A DNA stretch of 47,840 bases, taken from the NCBI GenBank assembly GCA_964531505.1, contig CAZHDT010000001.1:1-47840 (forward strand), given 5' to 3'. A program made the position numbers and the translations under genes. Shown in pieces: positions 31,156 through 40,150 of this stretch. The stretch's first letter is position 1; every line of letters begins with the position of its first letter. This stretch comes from UBA6264 sp964531505. GTDB lineage: Bacteria > Patescibacteriota > Patescibacteriia > UBA2591 > UBA6264. The notes below the pieces were generated by a model. The model had not been told where the DNA came from. It saw nothing but the letters and a program-made list of their open reading frames with translations, and ran no database searches.

Positions 31156-31587
31156 ATGTTTATCGGCGAATATCACTATTCAATAGATGATAAAAATAGA
31201 CTGGGAATTCCGGTTAAATTTCGATCAGAGCTTTTAAAAGGAGCAGTGGTCACTCGCGGAATAGATACCTGTCTTTTTTTATTTTCTCAAAAAGAATGGG
31301 AAAAGTTAGCTGCTAAATTAGCGGAAATGCCAATTAGTCAATCAAAACCAAGGGCCTTTGCCAGATTAATGTTGGCTGGAGCAATGGATGTTGCTCCTGA
31401 TAAACAAGGAAGAATTAATCTGCCAGATTATCTTCGCCAATATGCCGGAGTAGGAAAAAAGGTGGTAGTTGCTGGTTTATATAATCGTTTGGAAATTTGG
31501 GATGAAAATAAATGGGAACAATATAAAAAAGAATCAGAAAAGGATAGTTCAAATATTGCGGAAACCTTAGGCGAATTGGGTGTTTAA
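31156..31587 (+). CDS. mraZ: MraZ transcriptional regulator
   Basis: A 143-residue DNA-binding regulator of the division and cell-wall cluster. It has the two AbrB-like repeats: MFIGEYHYSIDDKNRLGIPVKFR at the start, and AMDVAPDKQGRINLPDYLRQYAGV near 76-99. The same frame is open upstream to 31048, but that part is the promoter with the GTGG repeats, and the family always begins M-F-x-G-E-Y/F, so ATG 31156 is correct. It heads mraZ-rsmH-ftsL-ftsI-murF; rsmH begins 26 bp later. Confidence 0.95.
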   Translation: MFIGEYHYSIDDKNRLGIPVKFRSELLKGAVVTRGIDTCLFLFSQKEWEKLAAKLAEMPISQSKPRAFARLMLAGAMDVAPDKQGRINLPDYLRQYAGVGKKVVVAGLYNRLEIWDENKWEQYKKESEKDSSNIAETLGELGV

Positions 31588-31613
31588 TTTTAATTGATTA
31601 ACCACTTTAAAAT

Positions 31614-32486
31614 ATGCACATACCGGTTCTTTTAAAAGAAACCTTAGAATATCTTAACCCGCAAAAGGGGAAGAATTTTATCGATGCCACGGTCGGAGAA
31701 GGGGGACATAGTTTTGCTATTTTAGAAAAGATTAGACCGGACGGAAAAATTTTAGGCATTGAAGCCGACCCCAAAGCAAAACAAATTTTGGAAGAAAAAA
31801 TAAAAGAAAGGGGATTGGAAAATAATTTTATTTTAATAAATAATAATTTTGCTCATTTAAAGAAAATCGTTCAGGAAAACAATTTTTTTCCTATTGATGG
31901 CGTTTTATTTGATTTAGGATTATCTTCAAATTTAATTGAAGAAAGTGGCCGCGGTTTTAGCTTTATGCGTCAAGAAATTTTGGATATGAGGTTTAATCCT
32001 CTTCAACAAGATTTAACGGCGGCCCAAATCCTAAGTCAGTATTCCAGCGATGAATTAAGAGATATTTTTAAAAATTATGGCGGAGAAAGGTTTAGTGGAA
32101 GAATTGCTAAAATGATTATTCATAAAAGAAAAAAGGAAAAGATATTATTTACTGATCAATTGGTGAAAATTATTAAAGAATCATTGGGAGGACACTATCA
32201 CATTAAAAGTTTAGCTCGGGTGTTTCAATCTTTACGTATTGTTGTTAATCAGGAACTGGAAAATTTTAAAACCGCTTTGCATGACAGTTTGGACATTTTA
32301 AATCCAGGAGGAATAATCGTTGTTTTGAGTTATCATTCAGAAGAAGACCGGATTGTTAAAAGATTTTTTAAAGAAGAAAAAGATTTAACAATCATAACTA
32401 AAAAACCAGTTATTCCTTGTTTAAACGAGATTAAAAGGAATAGAAGGTCCCGTAGCGCAAAATTAAGGGCGGCGATTAAGAATTAA
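31614..32486 (+). CDS. rsmH: 16S rRNA m4C1402 methyltransferase
   Basis: Methylates C1402 (N4) in the decoding centre of 16S rRNA. It begins HIPVLLKETLEYLNPQKGKNFIDATVGEGGHS, the family's SAM-binding start, then DGVLFDLGLSSNLIEESGRGFSF near 99-121, LARVFQSLRIVVNQELENF near 202-220 and VLSYHSEEDRIVKRFF near 240. At 290 residues it is slightly shorter than the E. coli enzyme (313). It is the standard second gene of the dcw cluster, co-transcribed with mraZ. Confidence 0.96.
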   Translation: MHIPVLLKETLEYLNPQKGKNFIDATVGEGGHSFAILEKIRPDGKILGIEADPKAKQILEEKIKERGLENNFILINNNFAHLKKIVQENNFFPIDGVLFDLGLSSNLIEESGRGFSFMRQEILDMRFNPLQQDLTAAQILSQYSSDELRDIFKNYGGERFSGRIAKMIIHKRKKEKILFTDQLVKIIKESLGGHYHIKSLARVFQSLRIVVNQELENFKTALHDSLDILNPGGIIVVLSYHSEEDRIVKRFFKEEKDLTIITKKPVIPCLNEIKRNRRSRSAKLRAAIKN

Positions 32487-32532
32487 TTAAAAAATATTTT
32501 TATATTTTATCCTATTTTAAAAAAAATAAATT

Positions 32533-32865
32533 ATGACCTTCGCGCAAAAGTTTTTTCAATCAGTAGTTGGCAATGATGCCAAGAAAAAGAGAATATTTTT
32601 TAATGCTTTGGGCCTTTCGTTTTTTTCTCTTTTAATGGTTGTTTATTTATGGCAGATTAATGCCGGAGTAAATAATTGTTTGAAAATAGAGGAAATGGGG
32701 AATAGACTTGAATCATTAAAAAAGGAAAATGAGGAATTAATTAAAAAAACCAGTACTTTAGGTTCAATGACAAATGTCTATGAATTAGTTCAAAGTTTAA
32801 AAATGGTAAAAATAGATCAAATTGATTATCTTTTTGCCACCCAAGAAAGATTTGCTTTGAAATAG
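32533..32865 (+). CDS. FtsL-like division protein
   Basis: A 110-residue bitopic protein: charged N-terminus (1-20), one transmembrane helix (about 24-45), then a coiled-coil segment (NRLESLKKENEELIKKTSTLG, about 57-77) and a short tail. This is the size and plan of FtsL, and the position between rsmH and the transpeptidase gene is the FtsL slot. Sequence identity in this family is always low, so the name rests on position and topology. It would link FtsI to the divisome. Confidence 0.7.
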   Translation: MTFAQKFFQSVVGNDAKKKRIFFNALGLSFFSLLMVVYLWQINAGVNNCLKIEEMGNRLESLKKENEELIKKTSTLGSMTNVYELVQSLKMVKIDQIDYLFATQERFALK

Positions 32866-32871
32866 TTTCTT

Positions 32872-34656
32872 ATGAACTGGCGTTTTAAATCAATTTTAGG
32901 GGTTGTTTTTGTTTTAGGTTTTTGTATTATTGCGCGTCTTTTTGAACTTCAAGTTTTAGGCCATAATTTTTTAGGAAATACTGTATATCAAAAAAATATT
33001 ACTCAAGAATTAATTCCGGCAGAACGCGGGAGAATTTTTATTTCTGAAGGAACAAGTCTTTTACCACTGGCAATCAATATTAAAAATTATAATTTAATTG
33101 TTTCACCCAATGAAATTGTTTCTTCGGATATAAAAGTAGAGGATTGGTTAGAAAAAGTTTCCCCTTTTTTGGATATTAAGCATTGGCAGAATCTTTCTCA
33201 AGAACCTTTATTTATTGAGGAGGATGAAGAAACGACTGAGTTTAAAGAAATGTTGAATCGGCTTTCAAAAAAAGATGATTTCTATGAAATTATTAAAAAG
33301 GATTTAATTTTTGAACAAAAAGAGGAAATAGAACAATTAAATTTACCAGGTTTAAGATTTGAAACGATTACCAAACGTTATTATCCGGAAAATAATTTAT
33401 TTAGTCATATAACTGGATTTGTCCGGTCTGAAGAAAATTGCCAAGATGAAGATTGTTTAGGGGGACAAGGACAATACGGTTTAGAAGAATTTTTTAATCA
33501 GGAATTAGCGGGCGAACCAGGGGAAAAAATTGGTGAAAAAGGGAAAAATTTAACTGGACCTACTGATAATTTTATTAAGCTTCCTGAGCGGGGCGTGGAT
33601 TTAGTTTTGACTATTGACCGGACAATTCAGTTTTTTGTATGCCAAACTTTACGTGAGACAATTAAAGAATATCAGGCGGATTCAGGTTCAATTATTATTT
33701 TAAATCCTAAAAGTGGAGAAATAATCGCTTTATGTAATTATCCGGATTTTGACCCGAATAATTATTCTAAAGTAAAAGATTATGCGGTTTATAAAAACGA
33801 AGCAGTTTCTTCCGCTTTTGAACCGGGATCAATCTTTAAAGTAATCACCATGGCGAGTGGGATAGATTCAAAAAAGGTAAGTCCGGAAACTGTTTATTTG
33901 GATAAAGGGCAATTAATTATTAGTGGAGAAAAGATTAGCAATTCTGATAATCGAATTTTTGGTTTACAGAATATGACAGAAGTTTTAGAAAAATCAATCA
34001 ATACCGGCGCTATTTTTGTGGCGCAAAAATTAGGCCGTTCTGGATTTAGAAATTATTTAAAAAAGTTTGGATTCGGCAGTTTGACCCAAATGGAAATTCC
34101 TGATGAATCATCCGGCGATATATCTAATCTTGATGAAAAACAAGAAATATATTTAGCTACTGCTTCTTTCGGCCAGGGAATTATCGTTACTCCGATTCAA
34201 ATGATTAATGCGGTTGCGGCAATTGCTAATCAAGGAAAATTAATGAAACCGCATTTAGTAAAAATGATTATTAAAAATGGTGAAGAGATTCCGATTTCTC
34301 CAAACTTTGTTCGTCAGGTAATATCTCCTTCAAGCGCCGCTACTTTAAAAGCAATGATGACTTCTGTTTGTGAAAATGGATATGGTAGTCGAGCCCGGGT
34401 TAATAATTATTATGTGGGTGGAAAAACTGGCACTGCTCAGGTTCCTCAAGAAAATAGCGCTGGCTATTCTGAAAAAGTAATTCATTCTTTTGTTGGATTC
34501 GCTCCGTCTACTGATCCTCGTTTTGTTGTTTTAATAAAATTTGACAATCCTCAAAACGGTCGTTTTGCCGATTCAACAGCCGCACCAACTTTTAGTAAAA
34601 TTACTGAATTTATTTTAAAGTATTATAACATTCCACCCGACAAAATGAATAAATAA
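32872..34656 (+). CDS. ftsI: penicillin-binding protein / FtsI-type transpeptidase
   Basis: Membrane-anchored D,D-transpeptidase for septal or general peptidoglycan cross-linking, 594 residues. Anchor helix about 7-25; dimerisation-like domain about 45-235 with R-x-G-RGRIF-type motif (ERGRIF, 51-56); transpeptidase domain with Ser320-I-F-Lys323, Ser375-I-Asn377 and Lys518-Thr-Gly520, so all three active-site motifs are intact. No PASTA domain follows. It sits 6 bp after the FtsL-like gene. PBP2/SpoVD-type naming would be equally possible. Confidence 0.93.
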   Translation: MNWRFKSILGVVFVLGFCIIARLFELQVLGHNFLGNTVYQKNITQELIPAERGRIFISEGTSLLPLAINIKNYNLIVSPNEIVSSDIKVEDWLEKVSPFLDIKHWQNLSQEPLFIEEDEETTEFKEMLNRLSKKDDFYEIIKKDLIFEQKEEIEQLNLPGLRFETITKRYYPENNLFSHITGFVRSEENCQDEDCLGGQGQYGLEEFFNQELAGEPGEKIGEKGKNLTGPTDNFIKLPERGVDLVLTIDRTIQFFVCQTLRETIKEYQADSGSIIILNPKSGEIIALCNYPDFDPNNYSKVKDYAVYKNEAVSSAFEPGSIFKVITMASGIDSKKVSPETVYLDKGQLIISGEKISNSDNRIFGLQNMTEVLEKSINTGAIFVAQKLGRSGFRNYLKKFGFGSLTQMEIPDESSGDISNLDEKQEIYLATASFGQGIIVTPIQMINAVAAIANQGKLMKPHLVKMIIKNGEEIPISPNFVRQVISPSSAATLKAMMTSVCENGYGSRARVNNYYVGGKTGTAQVPQENSAGYSEKVIHSFVGFAPSTDPRFVVLIKFDNPQNGRFADSTAAPTFSKITEFILKYYNIPPDKMNK

Positions 34657-34677
34657 TCTTATTATATTTTAAATTAT

Positions 34678-35976
34678 ATGTTATTAAAATTTTTACAAAG
34701 ACTTTTAGCTTTTTTAGCAAAGGGGATTATAAAAAAACAAAAACCGTTAGTAATCGGCATTACTGGCAGTGTTGGTAAGTCGTCAGCTAAACAAGCGATT
34801 AATTTTGTTTTGAAAGAAAAGTTTAATGTAAGGGAAAGTAATGGCAATTATAATAATGAAATCGGTTTGCCGTTAACTATAATTGGTAAAAAATCATTTG
34901 GGAAAAATATTTTTGGCTGGCTTTTAGTTTTTTTTATCGGTTTTATGAAAATGTTTTTTAAAATGAAATTTTATCCGAAAGTTTTGGTTTTAGAAATGGC
35001 TGCGGATAGACCGGGAGATATAGGTTATTTAATTAAAATTGCTCCTTGTCAAATTGCGGTCTTAACGGCCATCAGCGTATCGCATACGGAATTTTTTAAT
35101 AATATTCAAGGAATTATTAAGGAAAAACAAGAAATTATTACTCATCTACTTTCTGATAATTGGGCGATTTTAAATCAGGACGACAAAAATATTGCGAGTT
35201 TAAAAAATAAAACTCAGGGGAAGATATTAACTTATGGTCTTTCTGAAAAATCGGATATTAGAGCTTTAGAAATTGCGATTGAACAAGAAATAAAAGAAAA
35301 TCGCGTAGAAATAAGAGGTTTAAAATTTAAAATTAGTTATCAGGGAAGTGTTGTTCCAGTTTTTTTGTCAAATGTTATTTCTTTGGCTCAAGTTTATTCT
35401 ATTTTGGCCGCGGTTGCTGTAGGAATTTCTTTTGAAATGAATTTATTGGAAATCGTTCAAAATTTTAAAAGCTATGAACTTCTTCCCGGCCGTTTAGCAG
35501 TTTTAAAAGGCATTAAAGATACTTTAATTTTAGATGATACTTATAATTCTTCGCCTCGAGCATTGGACTTCGCTTTAGAGACGATAAAAGAGATAAAAAT
35601 ACCATTAATTTCAAGAAAATGGGCGGTTTTGGGTGATATGTTAGAATTGGGTAGTTTGAGCCAGATAAGTCATTTTCGGGCCGGAGAAAAAGTATTTTTA
35701 GCGGATTTGGATTTTTTAATTACTATTGGTTTAGAAGCTAAAGAAATAGCCAAAGGCGCATTAGAAAAAGGGATGTCAAATGAAAAAGTTTTTAGTTTTG
35801 AAAATTCATTAGGAGTAATTGATTTTTTAAAATCAAGAATCAAGGTTGGCGATTTAATTTTAGTTAAGGGCTCGCAGGGAATGAGAATGGAAAAAATTGT
35901 TAAGGAAATTATGGCTAAACCAAATTTAGCGGGTAAATATTTAGTTCGGCAAAGTAAAAAATGGCTTAGATTTTAA
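34678..35976 (+). CDS. murF: Mur ligase, MurF-like
   Basis: ATP-dependent ligase, likely adding D-Ala-D-Ala to the UDP-MurNAc-tripeptide. The P-loop reads GITGSVGKSSAKQ (27-39), a Gly-Lys-Ser variant of the usual GTNGKTT; NGNYNNEIGLPLTI near 57-70, VLEMAADRPGDI near 103 and LDDTYNSSPRALDFAL near 284-299 follow in MurF order. At 432 residues it is near the family length; the N-terminal substrate domain is reduced and replaced by a hydrophobic helix (about 3-20 and 80-100), so it may touch the membrane. It is the last gene of the dcw-type run here. Confidence 0.85.
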   Translation: MLLKFLQRLLAFLAKGIIKKQKPLVIGITGSVGKSSAKQAINFVLKEKFNVRESNGNYNNEIGLPLTIIGKKSFGKNIFGWLLVFFIGFMKMFFKMKFYPKVLVLEMAADRPGDIGYLIKIAPCQIAVLTAISVSHTEFFNNIQGIIKEKQEIITHLLSDNWAILNQDDKNIASLKNKTQGKILTYGLSEKSDIRALEIAIEQEIKENRVEIRGLKFKISYQGSVVPVFLSNVISLAQVYSILAAVAVGISFEMNLLEIVQNFKSYELLPGRLAVLKGIKDTLILDDTYNSSPRALDFALETIKEIKIPLISRKWAVLGDMLELGSLSQISHFRAGEKVFLADLDFLITIGLEAKEIAKGALEKGMSNEKVFSFENSLGVIDFLKSRIKVGDLILVKGSQGMRMEKIVKEIMAKPNLAGKYLVRQSKKWLRF

Positions 35977-36000
35977 TTTTTTTATCGCAAGATAATTTAT

Positions 36001-37593
36001 TTATATTTTTTTAACTAGATAGGTTTTTTTCAAGCGGTATCCTAAATGACGATAATATTCTCTTACCCCAATTCCGGAAATAACCGCGATTTTTTGAAAC
36101 CCTTGGTTTTTTGCAATTTGTTCCGCCCTTTCAATTAATTTTTTTCCAAAGCCAAAATGCTGAGTGGCTTTTAGTTTTTTATTTTTGATTTCTACTAATT
36201 GTCCATAAGTATGAAGCTCTCTAATAAGGGCTGCATTTTGCAGAACAGGAAGAATCTCTTTTTCTTCTAAATCCGGCAATCTAAGGCGAAGAAAAGCGGC
36301 CAATTTATTTTTTTCTTTATTTTCAAAAGATAAAAATATTTCTTGGCCATTAGAAGCCGAATATCTATTTTCTTTTAATTTAAAATCTTTTAAATTAATC
36401 TTTTGACCCTTAACTTCCCGACAGCGAATACATTGGCAAAAGATATTTTTTTCTTTCATAATCTTTTGTATTATTTCTCTTAAGTTTGAAATTTTGCTGC
36501 CGGCTTGAATTTGATAGGCTGGAATATCTCTAATTAAACGGTTAATTCTAACATAAGGAGGAATAATTAATTTTATTTTAATTATGAGTTCAATTAGTTG
36601 TTGACTGGAATATGGGCGATATTGTCCTTTTTTCCATGATTGGTAAAGGGGTGAGCCTTTAGCAACCACGCAAGGATATATTTTAAGCATATCTGGTTGG
36701 AAGTCGGAATTCGAAAAAAGGTCTTGAAACATTTCAAAATCTTTTTTTAAAGTAGAACCAGCCAAGCCGGGCATTAAATGATAGCAAATTTTAAACCCGG
36801 CATTTTTTAAAAGACGAGTAGCTCTAATCGTTTCTTTGGTTCCATGCCCTCGCCGATTTTTTTTTAAAATTTTATTATCAAGCGATTGAACGCCAATTTC
36901 CACCCTGGTTGCTCCCAAATCTCTCATTCTTTTAATTTCATTTAAATCAAGATAGTCAGGGCGGGTTTCTAAAGTGAGACCGACAATGCGGTTTTTCGCT
37001 TTTTCATTTTTTTTCTGAGCTTGCGCTAAATTTTTACTAATTGATTTATTAGCGCCGTCAAAACATCTTTTAATAAACCAACTTTGGTATTGTTTAGGAA
37101 GATAAGACCAGGTTCCGCCAATCACAATTAATTCTATTTTATCTGTTGGGTGACCATTCCTTTCTAAGATTTGGATTCTGGATTTAGTTTGAAAATAGGG
37201 ATTGTATTTGAGAATTTTTGCTCTTTCTACCGCCGGTTCCCCGGATAAATAACTTTTTGGGACGCCTTTTTCTAATGGGCAATAAAAGCATTTTCCCGGA
37301 CACGGCCATGGTTTAGTTAAAACCGCCACTACGGCTACGCCAGACAATGAACGAATTGGTCTTTTTTTTAAATCATGTTCCAAAAAATAACTTTCTTTTA
37401 TTTTGTTTTTTCTTTTTAAATCGTAATAAATTTCTAAAATATCATTATTGGCAGGCAGGCTAATCTTAAATTCAGAAGATAGTTTTTGTTTGATTTTTGA
37501 AAAATTTTTAAAAGAAGTTAATTTTGTTTTAACCAATTTTTGAACCAAATCATTAAGTTTTTCGGATTTTTCTTTTTCCATTTTTATCATCAT
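36001..37593 (-). CDS. elp3: Elp3-type tRNA U34 carboxymethyl-forming enzyme
   Basis: Radical-SAM enzyme with acetyltransferase domain that starts 5-carboxymethyl modification of wobble uridine in tRNA, using SAM and acetyl-CoA. The iron-sulfur motif is Cys98-x3-Cys102-x2-Cys105 (CPGKCFYC), followed by KSYLSGEPAVERA near 113-125, VEIGVQSLD and KIYPC in the barrel. The GNAT domain covers about 390-530 and ends with GIGVREYYRHLGYRLKKTYLVKKI, as in eukaryotic and archaeal Elp3. At 530 residues it is full length. It is divergent from a Trm9-like methyltransferase gene, 70 bp away. Bacterial Elp3 is rare but known in a few lineages. Confidence 0.93.
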   Translation of the reverse strand: MMIKMEKEKSEKLNDLVQKLVKTKLTSFKNFSKIKQKLSSEFKISLPANNDILEIYYDLKRKNKIKESYFLEHDLKKRPIRSLSGVAVVAVLTKPWPCPGKCFYCPLEKGVPKSYLSGEPAVERAKILKYNPYFQTKSRIQILERNGHPTDKIELIVIGGTWSYLPKQYQSWFIKRCFDGANKSISKNLAQAQKKNEKAKNRIVGLTLETRPDYLDLNEIKRMRDLGATRVEIGVQSLDNKILKKNRRGHGTKETIRATRLLKNAGFKICYHLMPGLAGSTLKKDFEMFQDLFSNSDFQPDMLKIYPCVVAKGSPLYQSWKKGQYRPYSSQQLIELIIKIKLIIPPYVRINRLIRDIPAYQIQAGSKISNLREIIQKIMKEKNIFCQCIRCREVKGQKINLKDFKLKENRYSASNGQEIFLSFENKEKNKLAAFLRLRLPDLEEKEILPVLQNAALIRELHTYGQLVEIKNKKLKATQHFGFGKKLIERAEQIAKNQGFQKIAVISGIGVREYYRHLGYRLKKTYLVKKI

Positions 37594-37663
37594 ATCATTT
37601 TTAGGGCAAAATATAAAGCTTTTCTTGTTTTTAAATTAAATTTTAGTTAAAATAAGATTTATT

Positions 37664-38374
37664 ATGAATAAAAAAAAGATAATTAAAATTTTAAAAAAGA
37701 ATCAAGAGGATTGGGAAAGGATCGCTGTTTCTTTTTCCCACACGCGTCAGAATCTTTGGCTTGAATTCAAAGATTTGGTTAAATATGTTAAGAAAGGGGA
37801 CCGAGTTTTGGATTTGGGTTGCGGTAATGGCCGCCTTTTTCAGATTTTAAAAGAAAAAGAAGTTAATTATTTAGGGATTGATCAGTCGGAGAAATTAATT
37901 TGTCTAGCTAAAGAGAAATTTCCTCAAACAAATTTTATTAAAACCAACCTTATTGAAACATTTTCAAATTATTGTTCGGAAAAATTGCTTTCTAATGAAG
38001 TAGATATTATTTTTTCCATTGCGCTTTTACATCATTTGCCCAGTAAAGGGCTAAGAAGAGAATTTTTTGAGAAATGTTTTTCCTTGTTAAAAAAAGACGG
38101 TTTTTTAATTTTAACTGTTTGGAATTTTTTTCAACCCCGTCTCATTAAAAAATATAGAATAAGAAAAATTATTTTTGGTTTTAAAAATATTTTAATCCCA
38201 TTTAAAGAAAAAGAAAAAATTACATATCGATATTATTATGCCTTTAGGAAAAGGGAATTGGAAAAGATTTTTAATGGGGCCGGATTTCAAATAAAGGAAA
38301 GTTATTATGTTCGTCAAGGAAAAAAAGTTGGGCTAAAAGAGGGATATAATTTAGTAATAGTGGCAAAAAAATAA
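37664..38374 (+). CDS. Trm9/ALKBH8-like tRNA wobble-uridine methyltransferase
   Basis: A 236-residue class I SAM methyltransferase. It shows WERIAVSFSHTRQNLW (17-32), VLDLGCGNGRLF (48-59), FSIALLHHLPSKGLRREF (117-134), and near the end RYYYAFRKRELEKIFNGAGF and SYYVRQG. This combination, especially the FSxTR box, SIA-x2-HH and RYYxxF-x3-EL, is that of the Trm9/ALKBH8 family, which methylates cm5U34 to mcm5U34. The head-to-head partner is Elp3, the enzyme that makes cm5U, so the pair is metabolically consistent. A TTGTTT-17-TAAAAT promoter (37625-37653) lies 10 nt before the ATG. Trm112, the usual activator, is not in the window. Confidence 0.75.
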   Translation: MNKKKIIKILKKNQEDWERIAVSFSHTRQNLWLEFKDLVKYVKKGDRVLDLGCGNGRLFQILKEKEVNYLGIDQSEKLICLAKEKFPQTNFIKTNLIETFSNYCSEKLLSNEVDIIFSIALLHHLPSKGLRREFFEKCFSLLKKDGFLILTVWNFFQPRLIKKYRIRKIIFGFKNILIPFKEKEKITYRYYYAFRKRELEKIFNGAGFQIKESYYVRQGKKVGLKEGYNLVIVAKK

Positions 38375-38402
38375 CCAACATATATCAAAGCGGTTATTTT
38401 TT
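38371..38402 (+). terminator. terminator after the Trm9-like gene
   Basis: ATAACC (38371-38376) and GGTTAT (38392-38397), followed by TTTTT. It overlaps the stop codon and lies between convergent genes. Confidence 0.6.
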
Positions 38403-38422
38403 ATTTCTATTTCTATTTTGAG

Positions 38423-39406
38423 TTAAATCAAACCCATTTTTTGTTTAACTTCTTTAATAGTTTTTTGAGCAATTTCTCTTGCTTGTTTAGTTCCCTTTTC
38501 GAGGATTTTTTTTATTTTTTCAGGATGTTGTTCTAAATACTCTTTTTTTTCTTGAATCGGTTTTAATTCTTTAATTAAATTTTTTGCCAGAAGATGCTTG
38601 CATTCCAGACATCCTATTTTGGCCTGAGTGCATCCTTTAACCACATAATTTAAATCTTTTTTGTCAGAGACGAGTTGATGGAGGTGATATAGGTTGCATT
38701 TTTCCGGGGTGCCAGGGTCAGTTCTTTTTTGTCTAGCCGGATCAGTAACAGCTGGCGCGAGTTTTTTAAGAATAATTTCAAAAGAGTCTGACATAGCAAT
38801 ATAACTTTCCACGCCGTGCGATTTGCTCATTTTTTTTCTAGGATTGTTTAAACTCATAATTCTAGCTCCGGAAGTTAGAATTGGTTTTGGTTCCGGGAAT
38901 GTTTTACCGAAGGTTTTATTGAATTTTCTAGCTATTTCTCTAGCAAGTTCCAAATGTTGAACTTGATCTTCACCAACCGGAACAATTTCTGATTTATAAA
39001 GTAAAATGTCTGCCGCCATTAAAACCGGATAATTAAAAAGGCCAGCATTAATATTTTCCGCGTTTTCTTTTGATTTTTCTTTAAATTGAGTCATGCGATT
39101 TAAATCGCCAATTGGGGTAATGGTATTTAAAATCCAAGCAAGTTCAGTATGTTCTGGAACGGTTGATTGGACAAAGATAATTGATTTATCAGGATTAATT
39201 CCGGCTGAAATAATATCTATGGTCGCCTCCAAAATTCTTTTTGGCATTTGCTTTGGTTGATAAGAAACCGTAATGGCATGGTAATCAACAATAGAGAAAA
39301 GACTGGGGTATTTTTCTTGAAGTTGAACCCAGTTTTTGATTGCTCCGAAGTAATTTCCAATGTGGAGCAAGCCGGTTGGTTGAACGCCGCTAAAAAGTTT
39401 CATCAT
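38423..39406 (-). CDS. trpS: tryptophanyl-tRNA synthetase
   Basis: Class I synthetase charging tRNA-Trp, 327 residues. It has FSGVQPTGLLHIGNYFGAIKNW at the start (HIGH-type motif HIGN), DLNRMTQFKEKSKE near 98-111, PVGEDQVQHLELAREIARKFN near 141-161 and KKMSKSHG near 191-198 (KMSKS loop). The Cys set CTQAKIGCLECK near 259-270 is also typical. Length equals that of E. coli TrpS (334). Two adjacent ATG codons are possible starts. Single gene on the minus strand, convergent with the Trm9-like gene. Confidence 0.97.
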   Translation of the reverse strand: MMKLFSGVQPTGLLHIGNYFGAIKNWVQLQEKYPSLFSIVDYHAITVSYQPKQMPKRILEATIDIISAGINPDKSIIFVQSTVPEHTELAWILNTITPIGDLNRMTQFKEKSKENAENINAGLFNYPVLMAADILLYKSEIVPVGEDQVQHLELAREIARKFNKTFGKTFPEPKPILTSGARIMSLNNPRKKMSKSHGVESYIAMSDSFEIILKKLAPAVTDPARQKRTDPGTPEKCNLYHLHQLVSDKKDLNYVVKGCTQAKIGCLECKHLLAKNLIKELKPIQEKKEYLEQHPEKIKKILEKGTKQAREIAQKTIKEVKQKMGLI

Positions 39407-39574
39407 AGAAATAGGTGATATTTTTTAAACTATTTATATCATAACAGATTGTTTTTAGAAGACAAGATAGTTTAAGAATATTATGGCATTGGGACGCGGA
39501 GATTTAGTGAGATTTCATTATAAAAAGTTGTTATTTTTTAAATTTATGCTATCCTGAGAATAATTCAAACTATT

Positions 39575-39991
39575 ATGGCAAAAGAAAAAAATAAAAAAAA
39601 TATTTTTTCAATAATAATTATTCTTTTAATTTTGTTTTTTTTACCTTTTCTTTTTAAAAAACAGGAAATAAAAATGGATATGGGTAAATTGGAAAAAAAG
39701 ATTTTAGACTGTCTACCCATGGCTAAATTAATTTCAGAAACCAAAAGCGAATTTTCTTATCAGGTTAGTTATTTAAATCAGGGAAATAGTGATTATTCTC
39801 AAGTTATTTTTAAAGAATTGAAGAAAATTTTTTTAAATTCAGGCTGGAGAATTAAACAAAAAGAATTAAAAGAAGATTATCGGTTAATTAGTTTTCAACC
39901 AAGAAAAAAAGAGAAGAGAGAACTTTTAAACGTGGCAATTAGTTATCAAAATAATCAGGGAACTTTTTTCGGTATTGATTATCATTGGTAA
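39575..39991 (+). CDS. small membrane-anchored protein
   Basis: A 138-residue protein: basic start (MAKEKNKKN), one helix (about 9-27), then a soluble domain of about 105 residues (CLPMAKLISETKSEFSYQVSYL, ... LNSGWRIKQKELKED). No family is recognised. Alternating strands and a helix suggest a compact alpha-beta domain outside the membrane. It stands alone, with a weak TTGTTA-16-TATCCT promoter at 39528-39555, and ends at a bidirectional terminator. Confidence 0.55.
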   Translation: MAKEKNKKNIFSIIIILLILFFLPFLFKKQEIKMDMGKLEKKILDCLPMAKLISETKSEFSYQVSYLNQGNSDYSQVIFKELKKIFLNSGWRIKQKELKEDYRLISFQPRKKEKRELLNVAISYQNNQGTFFGIDYHW

Positions 39992-40023
39992 ATATTAGTA
40001 AATAATTTTGGTTAATGAAAAGT

Positions 40024-40050
40024 AAAAAAACGCGATTCATGCGTTTTTTT
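40024..40050. terminator. bidirectional terminator
   Basis: AAAAAAACGC (40024-40033), loop GATTCAT, GCGTTTTTTT (40041-40050). It serves the plus-strand gene ending at 39991 and the minus-strand operon ending with tRNA-Leu. Confidence 0.85.
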
Positions 40051-40064
40051 ATTATTTTGAATTA

Positions 40065-40150
40065 TGGTGCCAGAGGTGGGACTCGAACCCACAAGCCTTT
40101 CGGCATACGGCTCTGAACCGTACGTGTTTACCAAATTTCACCACTCTGGC
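40065..40150 (-). tRNA. tRNA-Leu(CAG), CCA encoded
   Basis: An 86-nt cloverleaf on the minus strand: acceptor GCCAGAG with CTCTGGC, anticodon loop TTCAGAG (anticodon CAG, at 40113-40115 on the plus strand), long variable arm TGCCGAAAGGCT as expected for leucine, T-loop TTCGAGT, and a genomic CCA (40065-40067). Its first base is also the last base of the upstream oppA-like stop codon, so it must be cut out of the operon transcript. Confidence 0.95.
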
